From: Ewingella americana
Lineage (GTDB): Bacteria; Pseudomonadota; Gammaproteobacteria; Enterobacterales; Enterobacteriaceae
Length of the DNA stretch: 64,000 nucleotides
Assembly: GCF_006438725.1 (NCBI RefSeq)
Contig: NZ_RCZD01000004.1
Location: 186,001 to 250,000, forward strand
Reading direction: 5' to 3'
Shown: positions 26,882 to 37,069 of the stretch, piece after piece
Layout of the letters: each line of letters begins with the position of its first letter
How positions within the stretch are numbered: position 1 is the first letter of the stretch
The notes under the pieces: generated by a model
The model's input: only the letters and a program-made list of their open reading frames with translations
What the model was told of the DNA's origin: nothing
Database searches by the model: none
Made by a program: the position numbers and the translations under genes

Positions 26882-29800
26882 TTAAGGGATCAACTCGAGT
26901 AATGCCTGTAAGGGATGGCGCAGGCCATTACCTTCAATACGTTTTACCTGACTGCGGCATGAGTAGCCGGTTGCCAGACAGCGCTGACGCGGCAGACGCT
27001 GCAAGGACTGATGCCATGACAGTTCATAAATGCCCAGCGAGTTTTGGATATTGTTGCTCTCATGGCCGTAAGTTCCCGCCATGCCGCAGCAACCAACGCT
27101 GATGTTTTCGAGTTTGGCTCCGTAGCGGGCGAAAATATCGCTCCATTGCTTACTGCTGCCCGGCAATGCCGTGCTTTCGGTGCAATGGCCGAACAAATAC
27201 CAAGACTCGCCACTTTGTTGCTGTTCAGGGAGTGCATTCAGCAATTTATCCAGCCATTCATGCACCAGTTGAACTTCAAACGAACCGCGTGTTTCACCCA
27301 AAATTTCTTTGTATTCGTCGCGATAACAAAGCACCAGCGCAGGATCAACCCCCACCAGCGGCATCCCAAGCTGGGCAACGCGGTTGAGGAAAACTGAAGT
27401 CTTTTTCGCTGTTTTGGCAAAGCGTTGCAAGAACCCTTTAATATGCTGCGCTTTTCCATTAGGGGAAAATGGCAGCAGCACGGGTTTCAGCCCCAGTTTC
27501 TCCACCAACCGAACGAAATCAGCCACGACCTGAGCATCGTAATAGCTTGTGAAAGGATCTTGCACAATCAGTACATAATTGCTGCGCTGTGCAGGACTGA
27601 TTTTTTCCAGCTGCTCTAGCGTCATCTTGATTGCGCTATGGCCTAGCAGTTGCTGACGCAGCGTCGGTGATGAAAGCAATGGCAGGTCTACCATGCCGAT
27701 ACTTTTGCGGCTCATCTCTCTGACCCAAGGCTGGCTAAAGAAAAAGTTGAATACCTTCGGCGCCTTCGCCATCAGCGGCGTATAGCTTTCAACCCCGGCG
27801 ACCAGATAGTCACGCGCCGGACGCAGATATCGGGTGTGATAAAGCTGCAAGAAGCGCGAGCGGAAACCGGGCACATCAATTTTAATCGGGCACTGCGTCG
27901 AACAAGCTTTACACGCCAGACAACCAGACATCGCCTCTTTCACTTCATGGGAGAAGTCGTACTCGCCCTTATTGGCATACCAGGTATTGCGCGTACGGTC
28001 GATCAATACGCGGAAACTCATTTTTTTCTGCGGCAACGCATTTTCCAGGGCAAGCGGGTCGACCCCTTGCTCGGAGAGTAAACGTAGCCATTCCCGCACC
28101 AGACCGGCACGGCCTTTTGGCGAATGAATGCGGCTGCCGGTGATTTTCATCGACGGACACATCGGACTTTTCACATCAAAGTTAAAGCAAAGGCCGTTCC
28201 CATTACACTCCATCGCGCCACGAAATGACTGTCGCACTTCCAGCGGAATGCGGCGGTCCAGTGTGCCGCGCTTTTCAGCGTCCACCTTCATCATCGGTTC
28301 ATCGCAATCAAGCGGCGCACAAATCTTGCCGGGATTTAGCCGGTTGTCCGGGTCAAACACCGCCTTAATGCGGCGAAGTTCTGTGAACAGCGTTTCACCA
28401 AAGAAAGCCGGGCTGTATTCAGCACGAAAACCTTTACCATGTTCGCCCCACAAAAGGCCGCCATATTTGGCGGTCAGCGCCACCACCTGGTCAGAAATTT
28501 GTTTGAGTAAAACTTCCTGCTGCGGATCACACATATCCAGCGCGGGGCGCACGTGCAGCACCCCGGCATCAACATGGCCGAACATGCCATAACTGAGATG
28601 GTGGCTGTCGAGCAATGCGCGGAATTCTACAATATAGTCAGCCAGCGATTCAGGCGGCACACAGGTATCTTCAGCAAAAGGCAAAGGCTTGGCCTGCCCT
28701 TTTGCATTGCCGAGCAGGCCTACGGCTTTTTTACGCATATTATAAATGCGCTCAATACCCGGCAGATCGGCACATATTTGATAACCGATGACGCCACCTT
28801 CACTGTCGCTGATCAGGCCATCCAGGCGTTCACACAACGCTTCCAGTTGGCGTTCAATCAGTTCGCCATCATCTCCAGCAAACTCAACGATATTCAGACC
28901 CTGCATATCCTTGCCCGGAATATCAGTAATGTAGTCACGCACGGTATGCCAGACGATATCTTCACGGGCCAGATTCAGCACTTTCGAGTCAACCGTTTCC
29001 ACCGACAACGCTTTCGCTTCAACCATAAACGGCGCATTGCGCAGGGCAGAGTTGAATGAATCGTACTTAATATTGACCAGACGTCGCACTTTGGGAATTG
29101 GCGTGATATTGAGCCGGGCTTCGGTGATAAAAGCCAATGAGCCCTCTGAACCGGTGAGAATGCGGGTCAGGTTAAAGGTTTGCAGATCATCGCTCAGTAC
29201 GTGGCGCAAATCATAACCGGTGAGGAAGCGGTTAAGTTTAGGGAATTTTTCGATCACCAGCGCGCGATTGTCACGGCAGCTGTCGAGTACGGTACGGTAA
29301 ATGCGGCCAATGACTGAGTCTTCTTCACCCAGTTTATCCGCCAGCTCCGTCGGTATAGCTGTGGTGTCGAGCATATCGCCGCCAATAACAATGGCGCGCA
29401 ACCCCAGCACATGGTCGGAGGTTTTACCGTAGACCAGCGATCCCTGACCCGAGGCATCGGTATTGATCATGCCACCGAGCGTCGCCCGGTTGCTGGTGGA
29501 GAGTTCAGGAGAGAAGAAATAACCGAGCGGTCGCAGATAATCATTGAGCTGGTCTTTAATCACGCCCGCTTCAACTTTTACCCATCCTTGTTCGACGTTA
29601 ACGTCCAGAATACGGTTCATATGTCGGGACATATCCACCACAATTCCGCGATTCAGTGACTGTCCGTTAGTACCCGTACCCCCGCCGCGTGGCGTGAAGA
29701 CCAGCGTTCGGAAACGTTCCTGTCCGGCAAGCCGCGCCAGCAAAGCAACGTCCGATGTGGCTTTCGGAAACAATACCGCATCAGGCAAGAGCTGATACAC

Positions 29801-29938
29801 ACTGTTATCCGTCGCCATAGTAAGCCGGTCGGCATAGGTTGTCGTGACGTCACCCGTAAATCCGTCTTTCTTTAACGCTTCCAAAAAATCGAGCACCAGC
29901 TGAATGATGCCAGGCGCCTGTGAAATCTGTGGGATCAT
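26882..29938 (-). CDS. ydiJ: FAD/4Fe-4S D-2-hydroxyacid dehydrogenase YdiJ
   Basis: A 1018-residue fused flavo-iron-sulfur protein. Order: FAD-binding-4 (PCMH-type) domain (about 45-260, with TPRGGGTGTNGQSLNRG), FAD-linked oxidase C-terminal domain (to about 550, with LLWGEHGKGFRAEY), a ferredoxin-like region with GCLACKACSTQCPIKIDVPG and further cysteines (CNGNGLCFNF), then a CCG-type C-terminal domain with GCCGMAGTYGHE. It resembles lactate/glycolate oxidase subunits D and F joined together; E. coli YdiJ oxidises D-2-hydroxyglutarate. Full length and intact. Confidence 0.94.
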   Translation of the reverse strand: MIPQISQAPGIIQLVLDFLEALKKDGFTGDVTTTYADRLTMATDNSVYQLLPDAVLFPKATSDVALLARLAGQERFRTLVFTPRGGGTGTNGQSLNRGIVVDMSRHMNRILDVNVEQGWVKVEAGVIKDQLNDYLRPLGYFFSPELSTSNRATLGGMINTDASGQGSLVYGKTSDHVLGLRAIVIGGDMLDTTAIPTELADKLGEEDSVIGRIYRTVLDSCRDNRALVIEKFPKLNRFLTGYDLRHVLSDDLQTFNLTRILTGSEGSLAFITEARLNITPIPKVRRLVNIKYDSFNSALRNAPFMVEAKALSVETVDSKVLNLAREDIVWHTVRDYITDIPGKDMQGLNIVEFAGDDGELIERQLEALCERLDGLISDSEGGVIGYQICADLPGIERIYNMRKKAVGLLGNAKGQAKPLPFAEDTCVPPESLADYIVEFRALLDSHHLSYGMFGHVDAGVLHVRPALDMCDPQQEVLLKQISDQVVALTAKYGGLLWGEHGKGFRAEYSPAFFGETLFTELRRIKAVFDPDNRLNPGKICAPLDCDEPMMKVDAEKRGTLDRRIPLEVRQSFRGAMECNGNGLCFNFDVKSPMCPSMKITGSRIHSPKGRAGLVREWLRLLSEQGVDPLALENALPQKKMSFRVLIDRTRNTWYANKGEYDFSHEVKEAMSGCLACKACSTQCPIKIDVPGFRSRFLQLYHTRYLRPARDYLVAGVESYTPLMAKAPKVFNFFFSQPWVREMSRKSIGMVDLPLLSSPTLRQQLLGHSAIKMTLEQLEKISPAQRSNYVLIVQDPFTSYYDAQVVADFVRLVEKLGLKPVLLPFSPNGKAQHIKGFLQRFAKTAKKTSVFLNRVAQLGMPLVGVDPALVLCYRDEYKEILGETRGSFEVQLVHEWLDKLLNALPEQQQSGESWYLFGHCTESTALPGSSKQWSDIFARYGAKLENISVGCCGMAGTYGHESNNIQNSLGIYELSWHQSLQRLPRQRCLATGYSCRSQVKRIEGNGLRHPLQALLELIP

Positions 29939-30211
29939 TTATTTTGACTCTGTCTTTGTTGTTGTTTGCCGGGCCCTGTTCTTTACCCAATATAAAAACT
30001 AACATACTTCGTTTTCCAGCGCTTCGTCTGAGTGTGGCCAGTTAGCCGCAAGGCAGCATCCTCCGGTGAAAAAGCCGCACATGCAGAGAACAAAAAATGC
30101 AGCATGCTGTCCAAAAGCGGCGTAATGCACCATGCTTATCAACGTGACAGTCTGCAGTAATTGAAAGCGCTATTCAGGCAAATTGCCCTGTTTTTACTAT
30201 GAGAACGAAGA

Positions 30212-31309
30212 ATGAATCTCCCGATTAAACGTTATGATTTACCTCAAATTATGTTTGGGGTTTTATTTATTGCCCTGATGACGGTGGCCAGCATTTGGAT
30301 CGTCCAGCCTTTTATTTTAGGCTTTGCCTGGGCGGGAATGGTGGTTATTGCAACATGGCCTTTAATGATTAAACTGCAAAGATTGCTCTGGGGTAAACGT
30401 TTCCTGGCGGTGATCGTCATGACATTGTTACTGATTCTGTTATTTGTTCTGCCTATTGCGTTGCTGGTGACCAGCGCGATTGAAAACGGCACACCGTTGG
30501 TCCAACTGGCGAGTAACCCGTCCAGTTTGCACATGCCTGATTTCAATTGGCTCCGCGCTATTCCTCTCGTGGGCAATAAGTTGTACAGCGGCTGGCACTC
30601 ACTTATTAACGGCGGCGGCAATGTACTAATGACTAAAGTGCAGCCTTATGTCGGGCAAACCGCGGCATGGTTCCTGACGCAAGCCGGTCATCTGGGACGC
30701 TTTATCGTTCACTGTTCGCTGATGCTGTTATTCAGCGCCCTGCTCTACAGCCGGGGTGAACAAGTGGGTATGGGTATCCGTCACTTCGCCATTCGACTGG
30801 CCGCAGAGCGCGGCGACGCGGCGGTTATTCTGGCGGGTCAAGCAATTCGCGCCGTCGCGCTGGGTGTGGTTGTGACCGCGATTGTGCAGTCAGTCCTCGG
30901 CGGTATCGGTTTAGCGATTGCCGGTATTCCCTACGCCACGGTTCTGACGGTGTTGATGTTTGTTTGCTGCGTTGCGCAAATCGGACCGCTGCTGGTACTG
31001 ATACCCGCCATCCTCTGGCTCTACTGGACCGGTGACAATACCTGGGCCACGGTATTGCTGGTGTGGAGTTGCGTGGTTGGCTCGCTCGATAGCGTGTTGC
31101 GCCCGGTACTCATCCGCATGGGTGCAGATTTGCCAATGTTGTTGATTCTTTCCGGGGTTATCGGCGGTTTGTTTGCCTTTGGGATGATCGGCCTGTTTAT
31201 TGGTCCGGTGGTTCTGGCGGTGTCGTATCGTCTGATCTCGCTGTGGGTCAATGAGGCGCCTGAGCCTGAACATAGTATTCATAGCGTGGTAAAATCCCTT
31301 GAGGAATAA
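30212..31309 (+). CDS. ydiK: AI-2E family transporter YdiK
   Basis: A 365-residue inner-membrane protein with seven or eight predicted spans, of the PerM/AI-2E transporter family. The hydrophobic N-terminal pair, the soluble middle part (about 100-150) and the GGLFAFGMIGLFIGPVVLAV segment near 310-330 are typical. The transported compound is unknown. Divergent from ydiJ with a 273-bp gap that shows no other gene. It is followed by rprA as in E. coli. Confidence 0.9.
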   Translation: MNLPIKRYDLPQIMFGVLFIALMTVASIWIVQPFILGFAWAGMVVIATWPLMIKLQRLLWGKRFLAVIVMTLLLILLFVLPIALLVTSAIENGTPLVQLASNPSSLHMPDFNWLRAIPLVGNKLYSGWHSLINGGGNVLMTKVQPYVGQTAAWFLTQAGHLGRFIVHCSLMLLFSALLYSRGEQVGMGIRHFAIRLAAERGDAAVILAGQAIRAVALGVVVTAIVQSVLGGIGLAIAGIPYATVLTVLMFVCCVAQIGPLLVLIPAILWLYWTGDNTWATVLLVWSCVVGSLDSVLRPVLIRMGADLPMLLILSGVIGGLFAFGMIGLFIGPVVLAVSYRLISLWVNEAPEPEHSIHSVVKSLEE

Positions 31310-31478
31310 CCTCTAGCCCTACGCTCTTTCGCTGCCTGAGTCGCGAACTCTGGTTCCTGATGATACAGGCAGCGTAATTTGCATTTTTCACACTGCCCCT
31401 CTGCATTTCCCTTCTGTCTCGCTGTTTTACTCTTTCTATAAACGTCATTAATTAGTTAGCTATAGAAATAGTTGCTAT

Positions 31479-31492
31479 TAAGACAAATCTTA
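31479..31492 (+). promoter_or_regulatory. RcsB box in the rprA promoter
   Basis: TAAGACAAATCTTA is an inverted repeat matching the RcsB box (TAAGAATATTCCTA) at 11 positions or so, centred about 42 bp before the presumed rprA start. The Rcs envelope-stress system activates rprA in E. coli. Confidence 0.75.
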
Positions 31493-31526
31493 CAGACGAA
31501 AACGCTGCATAACCCTAGTATTGTTA

Positions 31527-31635
31527 ACAGTTCGGATTTCAACCCCATGATTTATATGCAAGCTTTCCCCTGAGTCTGCATAAACAAAATTGCTGTGTGT
31601 AGTCTTTGCCTATCTCCTATGATGGGCTTTTTTTT
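31527..31635 (+). ncRNA. rprA: Small RNA RprA
   Basis: From TTTCCCCTGAGT (31564-31575) through TTGCTGTGTGTAGTCTTTGC (31590-31609) to the final hairpin this is almost the E. coli RprA sequence, and it lies after ydiK as in E. coli. The 5' part diverges. A TAGTAT -10 hexamer (31516-31521) sets the start near 31528. The terminator GCCTATC-N6-GATGGGC with eight T residues ends it. RprA is an Hfq-dependent RNA that activates rpoS translation and represses csgD. Start and end are approximate to a few bases. Confidence 0.93.
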
Positions 31636-31741
31636 GTCCTGCATTTGACTTTCTGCCACTAAAACCGCCATCCAGTCACCTGCTTAAATTTCCCAAATTC
31701 CCTTTAAGCCATCCACGGACGCGTTGTGCTATACACAACAT

Positions 31742-31772
31742 AAAAAAGCCGTGGTTCATAAACCACGGCTTT
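31742..31772 (-). terminator. Rho-independent terminator after ppsA
   Basis: On the minus strand AAAGCCGTGGTT and AACCACGGCTTT form a 12-bp stem with a 4-base loop, followed by TTT. Confidence 0.93.
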
Positions 31773-31796
31773 GATGATTGTTGCGTAAGTCTTGTG

Positions 31797-34178
31797 TTAC
31801 GACACTTTCTCACCCAGAGCCAACCAGGTCTGTACGACGGTGTCAGGATTGAGAGATAAACTGTCGATACCCTCGTCCATCAACCATTGTGCGAAATCCT
31901 GATGGTCAGAAGGCCCCTGACCGCAAATGCCTACATATTTGCCCTGTTTTTTGGCCGCTTTGATAGCCATCGACAGCAATATTTTTACCGACTCATTACG
32001 TTCATCGAACAGCTCAGATACCACGCCAGAATCGCGGTCCAGGCCAAGCGTCAGCTGAGTCATGTCATTTGAGCCAATGGAGAAACCGTCAAAATGGTCG
32101 AGGAACTGCTCAGCCTGCAATGCATTGGACGGGATCTCGCACATCATGATCACTTTGAGTCCGTTCTCACCGCGCTTGAGGCCCTGACGGGCCAACTCGG
32201 CCACGACAGCCTCAGCTTGCGCCACCGTGCGCACGAAGGGGATCATCACTTCAACGTTGGTCAGATCCATATCATTGCGCACCCGTTTCATGGCTTCACA
32301 CTCGAGTGCGAAACAATCACGGAAATTGTCTGAAACGTAACGACCCGCACCACGGAAGCCCAGCATCGGGTTCTCTTCATGCGGTTCGTACTTCTCACCG
32401 CCGACAAGATTGGCGTACTCATTCGATTTAAAATCTGACAACCGCACAATGACCCGTTTGGGCCAGAACGCGGCACCGAGGGTAGCGATGCCTTCGGTCA
32501 ACCGCGCCACATAGTATTCTCGCGGGCTATCGTACCCCTGAATTAGCTTGCTGATCTCTTCCTGCAAGGCCGGTTCCTGCTTGTCAAACTCGAGCAAGGC
32601 TTTCGGATGAACGCCAATCATACGGTTGATGATGAATTCAAGGCGGGCTAACCCAACGCCTTCATTTGGCAGGCAGGCAAAATCAAAAGCCCGGTCCGGG
32701 TTACCAATGTTCATCATGATTTTCAGTGGCAGTTCTGGCAGCTCATTGACCTCGGAGCTTTGCACACTAAAATCCAATTCGTCCTGATAGACATAACCCG
32801 TGTCGCCCTCAGAGCAGGAGACTGTGACCTTCTGGTTTTCTTTCAATTTCTCAGTGGCATCACCACAACCCACGACAGCAGGAATGCCCAGCTCACGGGC
32901 AATAATCGCCGCATGGCAGGTACGTCCGCCACGGTTAGTGACAATGGCCGAGGCCCTTTTCATGATCGGTTCCCAGTCAGGGTCGGTCATATCGGTAACT
33001 AAAACGTCACCGGCCTTAACGCGATGCATTTCACTGATGTCGTGAATAATTTTGACTGGCCCGGCACCGATGCGATGGCCTATAGCCCGCCCCTCCACCA
33101 GCACTTTACTGCTGCCATTTAACTGGTAGCGCTCCATAACCTGGCCGTTAGAACGTACGGTCTCCGGGCGCGCCTGTACGATGTATAATTTATCGTTATG
33201 CCCATCTTTGGCCCACTCGATGTCCATCGGTCGGCCATAATGTTTTTCAATCAGCAATGCCTGACGAGCCAGCGCCTGAATTTCGTCGTCAGTCAGTGAG
33301 AAGCGTTCGCTGAGTTCAGCGGGAACATCTTCGATTTGTACTTGTTTGCCGTGCTCCTGACTGTCTGCATAGACCATACGAATTTTTTTCGAGCCCATGG
33401 TGCGCCGCACAATGGCCGGTCTGTTTTTCGCCAATGTCGGTTTATGCACATAGAATTCGTCTGGGTTGACAGCGCCCTGTACCACCATTTCGCCCAGTCC
33501 ATAAGCGGAAGTGATGAAGACTACCTGATCAAAACCGGATTCAGTATCAATGGTGAACATCACCCCGGCGGCGGCTAAGTCGGAACGCACCATACGCTGA
33601 ACACCCGCAGACAAAGCGACTCCGCGATGGTCGTACCCCTGATGTACGCGATAAGAGATGGCGCGATCATTGAACAGGGAAGCATAGACGTGCTTAACCG
33701 CTGTCAGCACGGCATCAAAACCCTGCACGTTCAGGAACGTTTCCTGCTGCCCGGCAAATGAGGCATCCGGCATGTCTTCTGCCGTTGCCGAGGACCGCAC
33801 GGCAAAAGAGGCCTCTCTCTCGCCATCAGAGATCTGCTGATAGGCTTCGCGGATGTCCTTTTCCAGCGCGGGTTGGAAAGGTGTTTCCACAATCCACTGA
33901 CGAATTTGCGTACCCGCTTTTGTCAGTTGATTAATGTCATCAACATCAACGGTGTCGAGCAAATCATGAATTCGTGTGTTTACACCGCTTTGATCGAGAA
34001 AATCGTTAAATGCCTGAGAGGTAGTAGCAAAGCCGTTCGGCACGGAAACACCGAGATCGGACAGATTAGTTATCATTTCTCCCAGGGAGGCATTCTTACC
34101 CCCGACCTTGTCAACGTCGTTCATACCTAGCTGGTTGTACCAGATAACATTGCGTAAATCGGGTTCGAGATTGGCCAT
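31797..34178 (-). CDS. ppsA: Phosphoenolpyruvate synthase
   Basis: A 793-residue enzyme making PEP from pyruvate and ATP (giving AMP and phosphate) for gluconeogenesis. Order: ATP-grasp-like nucleotide-binding domain (about 20-350, with [11 protein letters not shown]), swivelling phosphohistidine domain with [21 protein letters not shown] (His near 421), and PEP-utilising barrel with the C-terminal MCEIPSN and GICGQGPSD (catalytic Cys near 750). SD AAGGA precedes ATG. It is divergent from ppsR, its regulator, with a Cra-like site between them. Confidence 0.98.
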   Translation of the reverse strand: MANLEPDLRNVIWYNQLGMNDVDKVGGKNASLGEMITNLSDLGVSVPNGFATTSQAFNDFLDQSGVNTRIHDLLDTVDVDDINQLTKAGTQIRQWIVETPFQPALEKDIREAYQQISDGEREASFAVRSSATAEDMPDASFAGQQETFLNVQGFDAVLTAVKHVYASLFNDRAISYRVHQGYDHRGVALSAGVQRMVRSDLAAAGVMFTIDTESGFDQVVFITSAYGLGEMVVQGAVNPDEFYVHKPTLAKNRPAIVRRTMGSKKIRMVYADSQEHGKQVQIEDVPAELSERFSLTDDEIQALARQALLIEKHYGRPMDIEWAKDGHNDKLYIVQARPETVRSNGQVMERYQLNGSSKVLVEGRAIGHRIGAGPVKIIHDISEMHRVKAGDVLVTDMTDPDWEPIMKRASAIVTNRGGRTCHAAIIARELGIPAVVGCGDATEKLKENQKVTVSCSEGDTGYVYQDELDFSVQSSEVNELPELPLKIMMNIGNPDRAFDFACLPNEGVGLARLEFIINRMIGVHPKALLEFDKQEPALQEEISKLIQGYDSPREYYVARLTEGIATLGAAFWPKRVIVRLSDFKSNEYANLVGGEKYEPHEENPMLGFRGAGRYVSDNFRDCFALECEAMKRVRNDMDLTNVEVMIPFVRTVAQAEAVVAELARQGLKRGENGLKVIMMCEIPSNALQAEQFLDHFDGFSIGSNDMTQLTLGLDRDSGVVSELFDERNESVKILLSMAIKAAKKQGKYVGICGQGPSDHQDFAQWLMDEGIDSLSLNPDTVVQTWLALGEKVS

Positions 34179-34472
34179 GAAACAATCCTTTATTAATTTC
34201 AGTAGACTACTTTATTAATCAAGCAGGCTAATAGTTGAGGTAAGTAATTTGGCTTTTTACTGAGTGGGTCAGTTATTTTAGCCTAGCATAATGATCCCTC
34301 ACTCTTGGATAGGTGAATCGATCCAGCTAATTAAACTATTTCTGTTTAAGAAAATTCTAACCTTTCCATTCTTACCTGTAGCCCAAAATATCAGTAATTG
34401 TTTACAAATCATGTAGAGACACCCTACATAACGCTTTATGTAGGTACATTACCAGTACAGCTGAACATGTGC

Positions 34473-34484
34473 TGAAACAAATCA
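34473..34484 (-). promoter_or_regulatory. Cra (FruR)-like site upstream of ppsA
   Basis: TGAAACAAATCA (plus strand) agrees at 10 of 12 positions with the Cra core TGAAWCGNTTMA. Cra activates ppsA in E. coli from an upstream site. The remainder of the 512-bp ppsA/ppsR gap is AT-rich and holds no gene. Confidence 0.45.
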
Positions 34485-34540
34485 AAATGATGCGAGAAGT
34501 CTCTGAATAAATAAAATGTCATTTCATTTTTCTCAGGGAA

Positions 34541-34572
34541 TTTGCGCAATATCTCGCAGAGTTTGCGCAATA
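34541..34572 (+). repeat. Two direct repeats TTTGCGCAATA spaced 21 bp
   Basis: The 11-mer TTTGCGCAATA occurs at 34541-34551 and 34562-34572. Each copy contains the palindrome TTGCGCAA, and the 21-bp period puts both on the same face of the helix, about 120-150 bp before the ppsR start. This is a good arrangement for two bound dimers; I do not know the regulator. Confidence 0.55.
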
Positions 34573-34690
34573 AAATTTTTATGCTTTTTATTTATCTGCA
34601 ATACGGCTATTACTGTTTATCTGACAGAAAAGTTAAATGAAAATGCTGACCGTGTAGGTCAGCAGTATTAATGAAATTCAGGAGTTTGAT

Positions 34691-35512
34691 ATGGATAGAT
34701 GCGTATTTTACATTTCAGACGGTACCGCCATCACGGCAGAAGTGTTGGGCCATGCCGTGCTGTCGCAGTTTCCGGTGAATGCCACCACGTTTTCGCTGCC
34801 TTTTGTCGAAAATGAGGGGCGAGCAAAAGCTGTTTGCCTGCAAATCAATGAAATCTATGAGAAGACCGGGGCGCGCCCGTTAGTATTTTACTCGATTATA
34901 TCGCGGGAAGTTCGGGACATCATTGTCAGCAGTGAAGGCTTCTGTCAGGACATCGTTCAAGCTTTGGTGGCCCCTCTGCAGAATGAGCTGGGCGTAGATC
35001 CGACGCCGGTTGCCAACCGTACTCACGGATTAACCGCGAGTAATATCAGTAAATACGATGCACGCATCGCGGCCATTGACTACACGCTGGCACACGATGA
35101 CGGTATCTCGTTGCGCAATCTCGATCAGGCGCAGGTGATTTTGCTCGGCGTATCGCGCTGCGGCAAAACACCTACAAGTCTCTATCTGGCGTTACAATTT
35201 GGTATTCGTGCGGCGAACTACCCCTTTACCGCCGATGACATGGATAACATTCAACTTCCCCCGGCACTTAAGCCGCATATGCATAAGCTGTTTGGCTTAA
35301 CGATTGACCCGGAGCGGTTATCGGCGATACGCCAGGAAAGAGTGGAAAACAGCCGCTACGCGTCGATGCGCCAATGCCGGATGGAAGTGTCTGAAGTCGA
35401 GGCGTTATTTCGTAAGAATCAAATTCGCTATCTCAACAGTACAAACTATTCCGTGGAAGAGATCTCAGCAAAAATCATGGACAGTTTTGGTATGAGCCGA
35501 CGTATGTTTTGA
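34691..35512 (+). CDS. ppsR: PEP synthase regulatory protein PpsR (YdiA)
   Basis: A 273-residue bifunctional serine/threonine kinase and pyrophosphorylase (DUF299 family) that switches PEP synthase off by ADP-dependent phosphorylation of a Thr beside its catalytic His and on again with phosphate. The P-loop [15 protein letters not shown] (about 153-167) and the N-terminal [16 protein letters not shown] motif are clear. SD CAGGAG precedes the ATG. Divergent from its target ppsA; aroH follows on the same strand after 127 bp. Confidence 0.96.
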   Translation: MDRCVFYISDGTAITAEVLGHAVLSQFPVNATTFSLPFVENEGRAKAVCLQINEIYEKTGARPLVFYSIISREVRDIIVSSEGFCQDIVQALVAPLQNELGVDPTPVANRTHGLTASNISKYDARIAAIDYTLAHDDGISLRNLDQAQVILLGVSRCGKTPTSLYLALQFGIRAANYPFTADDMDNIQLPPALKPHMHKLFGLTIDPERLSAIRQERVENSRYASMRQCRMEVSEVEALFRKNQIRYLNSTNYSVEEISAKIMDSFGMSRRMF

Positions 35513-35639
35513 CAGCTTTTACTGACCCAGATTGCATAACCCGACGTCTGTGGTTGAAAACATCTAATTTTGCGTTATTGTGATCGCCATCACTTCCCGG
35601 TATTCCTGCCGTAGCGAAGACAAAAATTTAGAGAATCAC

Positions 35640-36686
35640 ATGTCACAGACAGATGAACTGCGTACGACGCGCATCGATAGCCTGATCACACCTCAGGCGC
35701 TGGCAGAAAAACTACCAGTTTCCCCGTCGGTTGCACAAAACGTGACAGCGTCACGTAAGCGAATTGAGAAGATTATCAGCGGTGAAGACTCGCGTCTTCT
35801 GGTCGTTGTAGGGCCCTGCTCCATCCATGATATCGAAGCGGCAATAGATTACGCCACGAAACTGAACGTTCTGCGTGAACGTTATCAGGATCGCCTTGAA
35901 ATCGTGATGCGTACCTATTTTGAAAAACCGCGCACCGTCGTGGGCTGGAAAGGGTTAATTTCTGATCCAGAGCTTAACGGTTCGTATCGCGTTAACTATG
36001 GCATCGAACTGGCGCGTAAAGTATTGCTCGCTATTAACGAGCTGGGGATGCCAACCGCCACCGAATTCCTGGATATGGTGATCGGCCAGTATATCGCTGA
36101 CCTGATTAGCTGGGGTGCGATTGGTGCGCGTACCACCGAAAGTCAGATCCACCGCGAGATGGCCTCGGCCCTGTCGTGTCCGGTTGGTTTCAAAAATGGT
36201 ACTGATGGCAATACCCGCATCGCCATTGACGCGATCCGCGCCGCACGTGCCAGCCATATGTTCCTTTCACCGGATAAAACCGGTCAGATGACCATCTACC
36301 GCACTGCGGGCAACCCTTATGGTCACGTGATCATGCGTGGCGGTAAAAAACCCAATTACCATGCTGATGATTTACAGGAAGCCTGTCGTAATCTGTCTGA
36401 ATTCAATCTGCCACAGCGTCTGGTTGTTGACTTCAGCCACGGCAACTGTCAAAAGCAGCACCGCCTGCAACTTCAGGTGGGAGAAGATATTTGCCAGCAA
36501 ATCCGCAGTGGCTCTACCGCCATTGCTGGAATCATGGCTGAAAGTTTCCTGGAAGAAGGCGCTCAGCCGATTGTTGCCGGAAAATCGCTGACCTACGGTA
36601 AGTCCATTACAGACCCCTGCCTGAGCTGGGCTGATACTGAGACATTGCTGGCGAAGTTAGCTGAAGCGACTGATAGCCGTTTCTGA
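35640..36686 (+). CDS. aroH: 3-deoxy-7-phosphoheptulonate synthase, Trp-sensitive type (AroH)
   Basis: A 348-residue class I DAHP synthase, which joins PEP and erythrose 4-phosphate in the first step of aromatic synthesis. Conserved GPCSIHD (Cys metal ligand), the EKPRTVVGWKGL substrate loop, SCPVGFKNGTDGN and DFSHGNCQKQH are all present. I assign AroH because the length is 348 and ppsR-aroH order is as in E. coli. The ATG at 35640 matches the E. coli start; an upstream GTG adds 20 residues. I see no TrpR operator in the 127 bp upstream. Confidence 0.93.
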   Translation: MSQTDELRTTRIDSLITPQALAEKLPVSPSVAQNVTASRKRIEKIISGEDSRLLVVVGPCSIHDIEAAIDYATKLNVLRERYQDRLEIVMRTYFEKPRTVVGWKGLISDPELNGSYRVNYGIELARKVLLAINELGMPTATEFLDMVIGQYIADLISWGAIGARTTESQIHREMASALSCPVGFKNGTDGNTRIAIDAIRAARASHMFLSPDKTGQMTIYRTAGNPYGHVIMRGGKKPNYHADDLQEACRNLSEFNLPQRLVVDFSHGNCQKQHRLQLQVGEDICQQIRSGSTAIAGIMAESFLEEGAQPIVAGKSLTYGKSITDPCLSWADTETLLAKLAEATDSRF

Positions 36687-36715
36687 ATACATTCCAGGTC
36701 ATATCTTATCCACCC

Positions 36716-36745
36716 AAAGGGGCAACATCATGTTGCCCCTTTTTT
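36716..36745 (+). terminator. Rho-independent terminator after aroH
   Basis: GGGGCAACA and TGTTGCCCC pair over 9 bp (12 with flanking A/T pairs) around a TCA loop and are followed by a T run. Confidence 0.94.
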
Positions 36746-36876
36746 CATGCAGTAAATCTGTTAACGCACTTTTTCACATACCGCACAGCTGCTGATTTCC
36801 CTCATGGTTTTGACTTTCTCCCGAAAAAAATTGTGGTTAAACATCGAATTACTGACGATTTAGCGTCAAATTCCAC

Positions 36877-36913
36877 TTGATGTGCCATGGCAATAATTTG
36901 ATAATGATTATCA
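36877..36913 (+). promoter_or_regulatory. hmu promoter with a perfect Fur box
   Basis: TTGATG (36877-36882) and GATAAT (36900-36905) are spaced by 17 bp. The -10 lies inside TGATAATGATTATCA (36899-36913), a perfect match to the Fur 7-1-7 consensus, so iron-loaded Fur would block RNA polymerase from the haem genes. Confidence 0.88.
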
Positions 36914-36940
36914 CAATGATATTAATTACCATTAACATTT

Positions 36941-37042
36941 ATGGCGTTAAATGACCAATCTGAATACATCACGCCTTCAGATGCCAGTGGTAACGAGTTA
37001 ACGCCACCCTCTTCATCGCCCGGACGCCACGCCGGACGTTAG
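36941..37042 (+). pseudogene. 33-codon open frame, possible hemP stub
   Basis: A short frame starting MALNDQSEYITPSDASGNEL and ending in an SPGRHAGR tail runs from just after the Fur box to 27 bp before hmuS. In this order position E. coli has the hemP homologue ydiE after aroH, and haem-uptake clusters carry hemP then hmuR. The N-terminal text is of the polar Ser/Pro/Thr kind seen in front of HemP, but the conserved C-terminal part (with its Lys-Leu-Ile-Leu-Thr-Lys type ending) is absent. The ribosome-binding site is poor. It could be a truncated remnant or meaningless. Confidence 0.3.
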
Positions 37043-37069
37043 TCATGTAATATCCACGAGGACAGCGCA

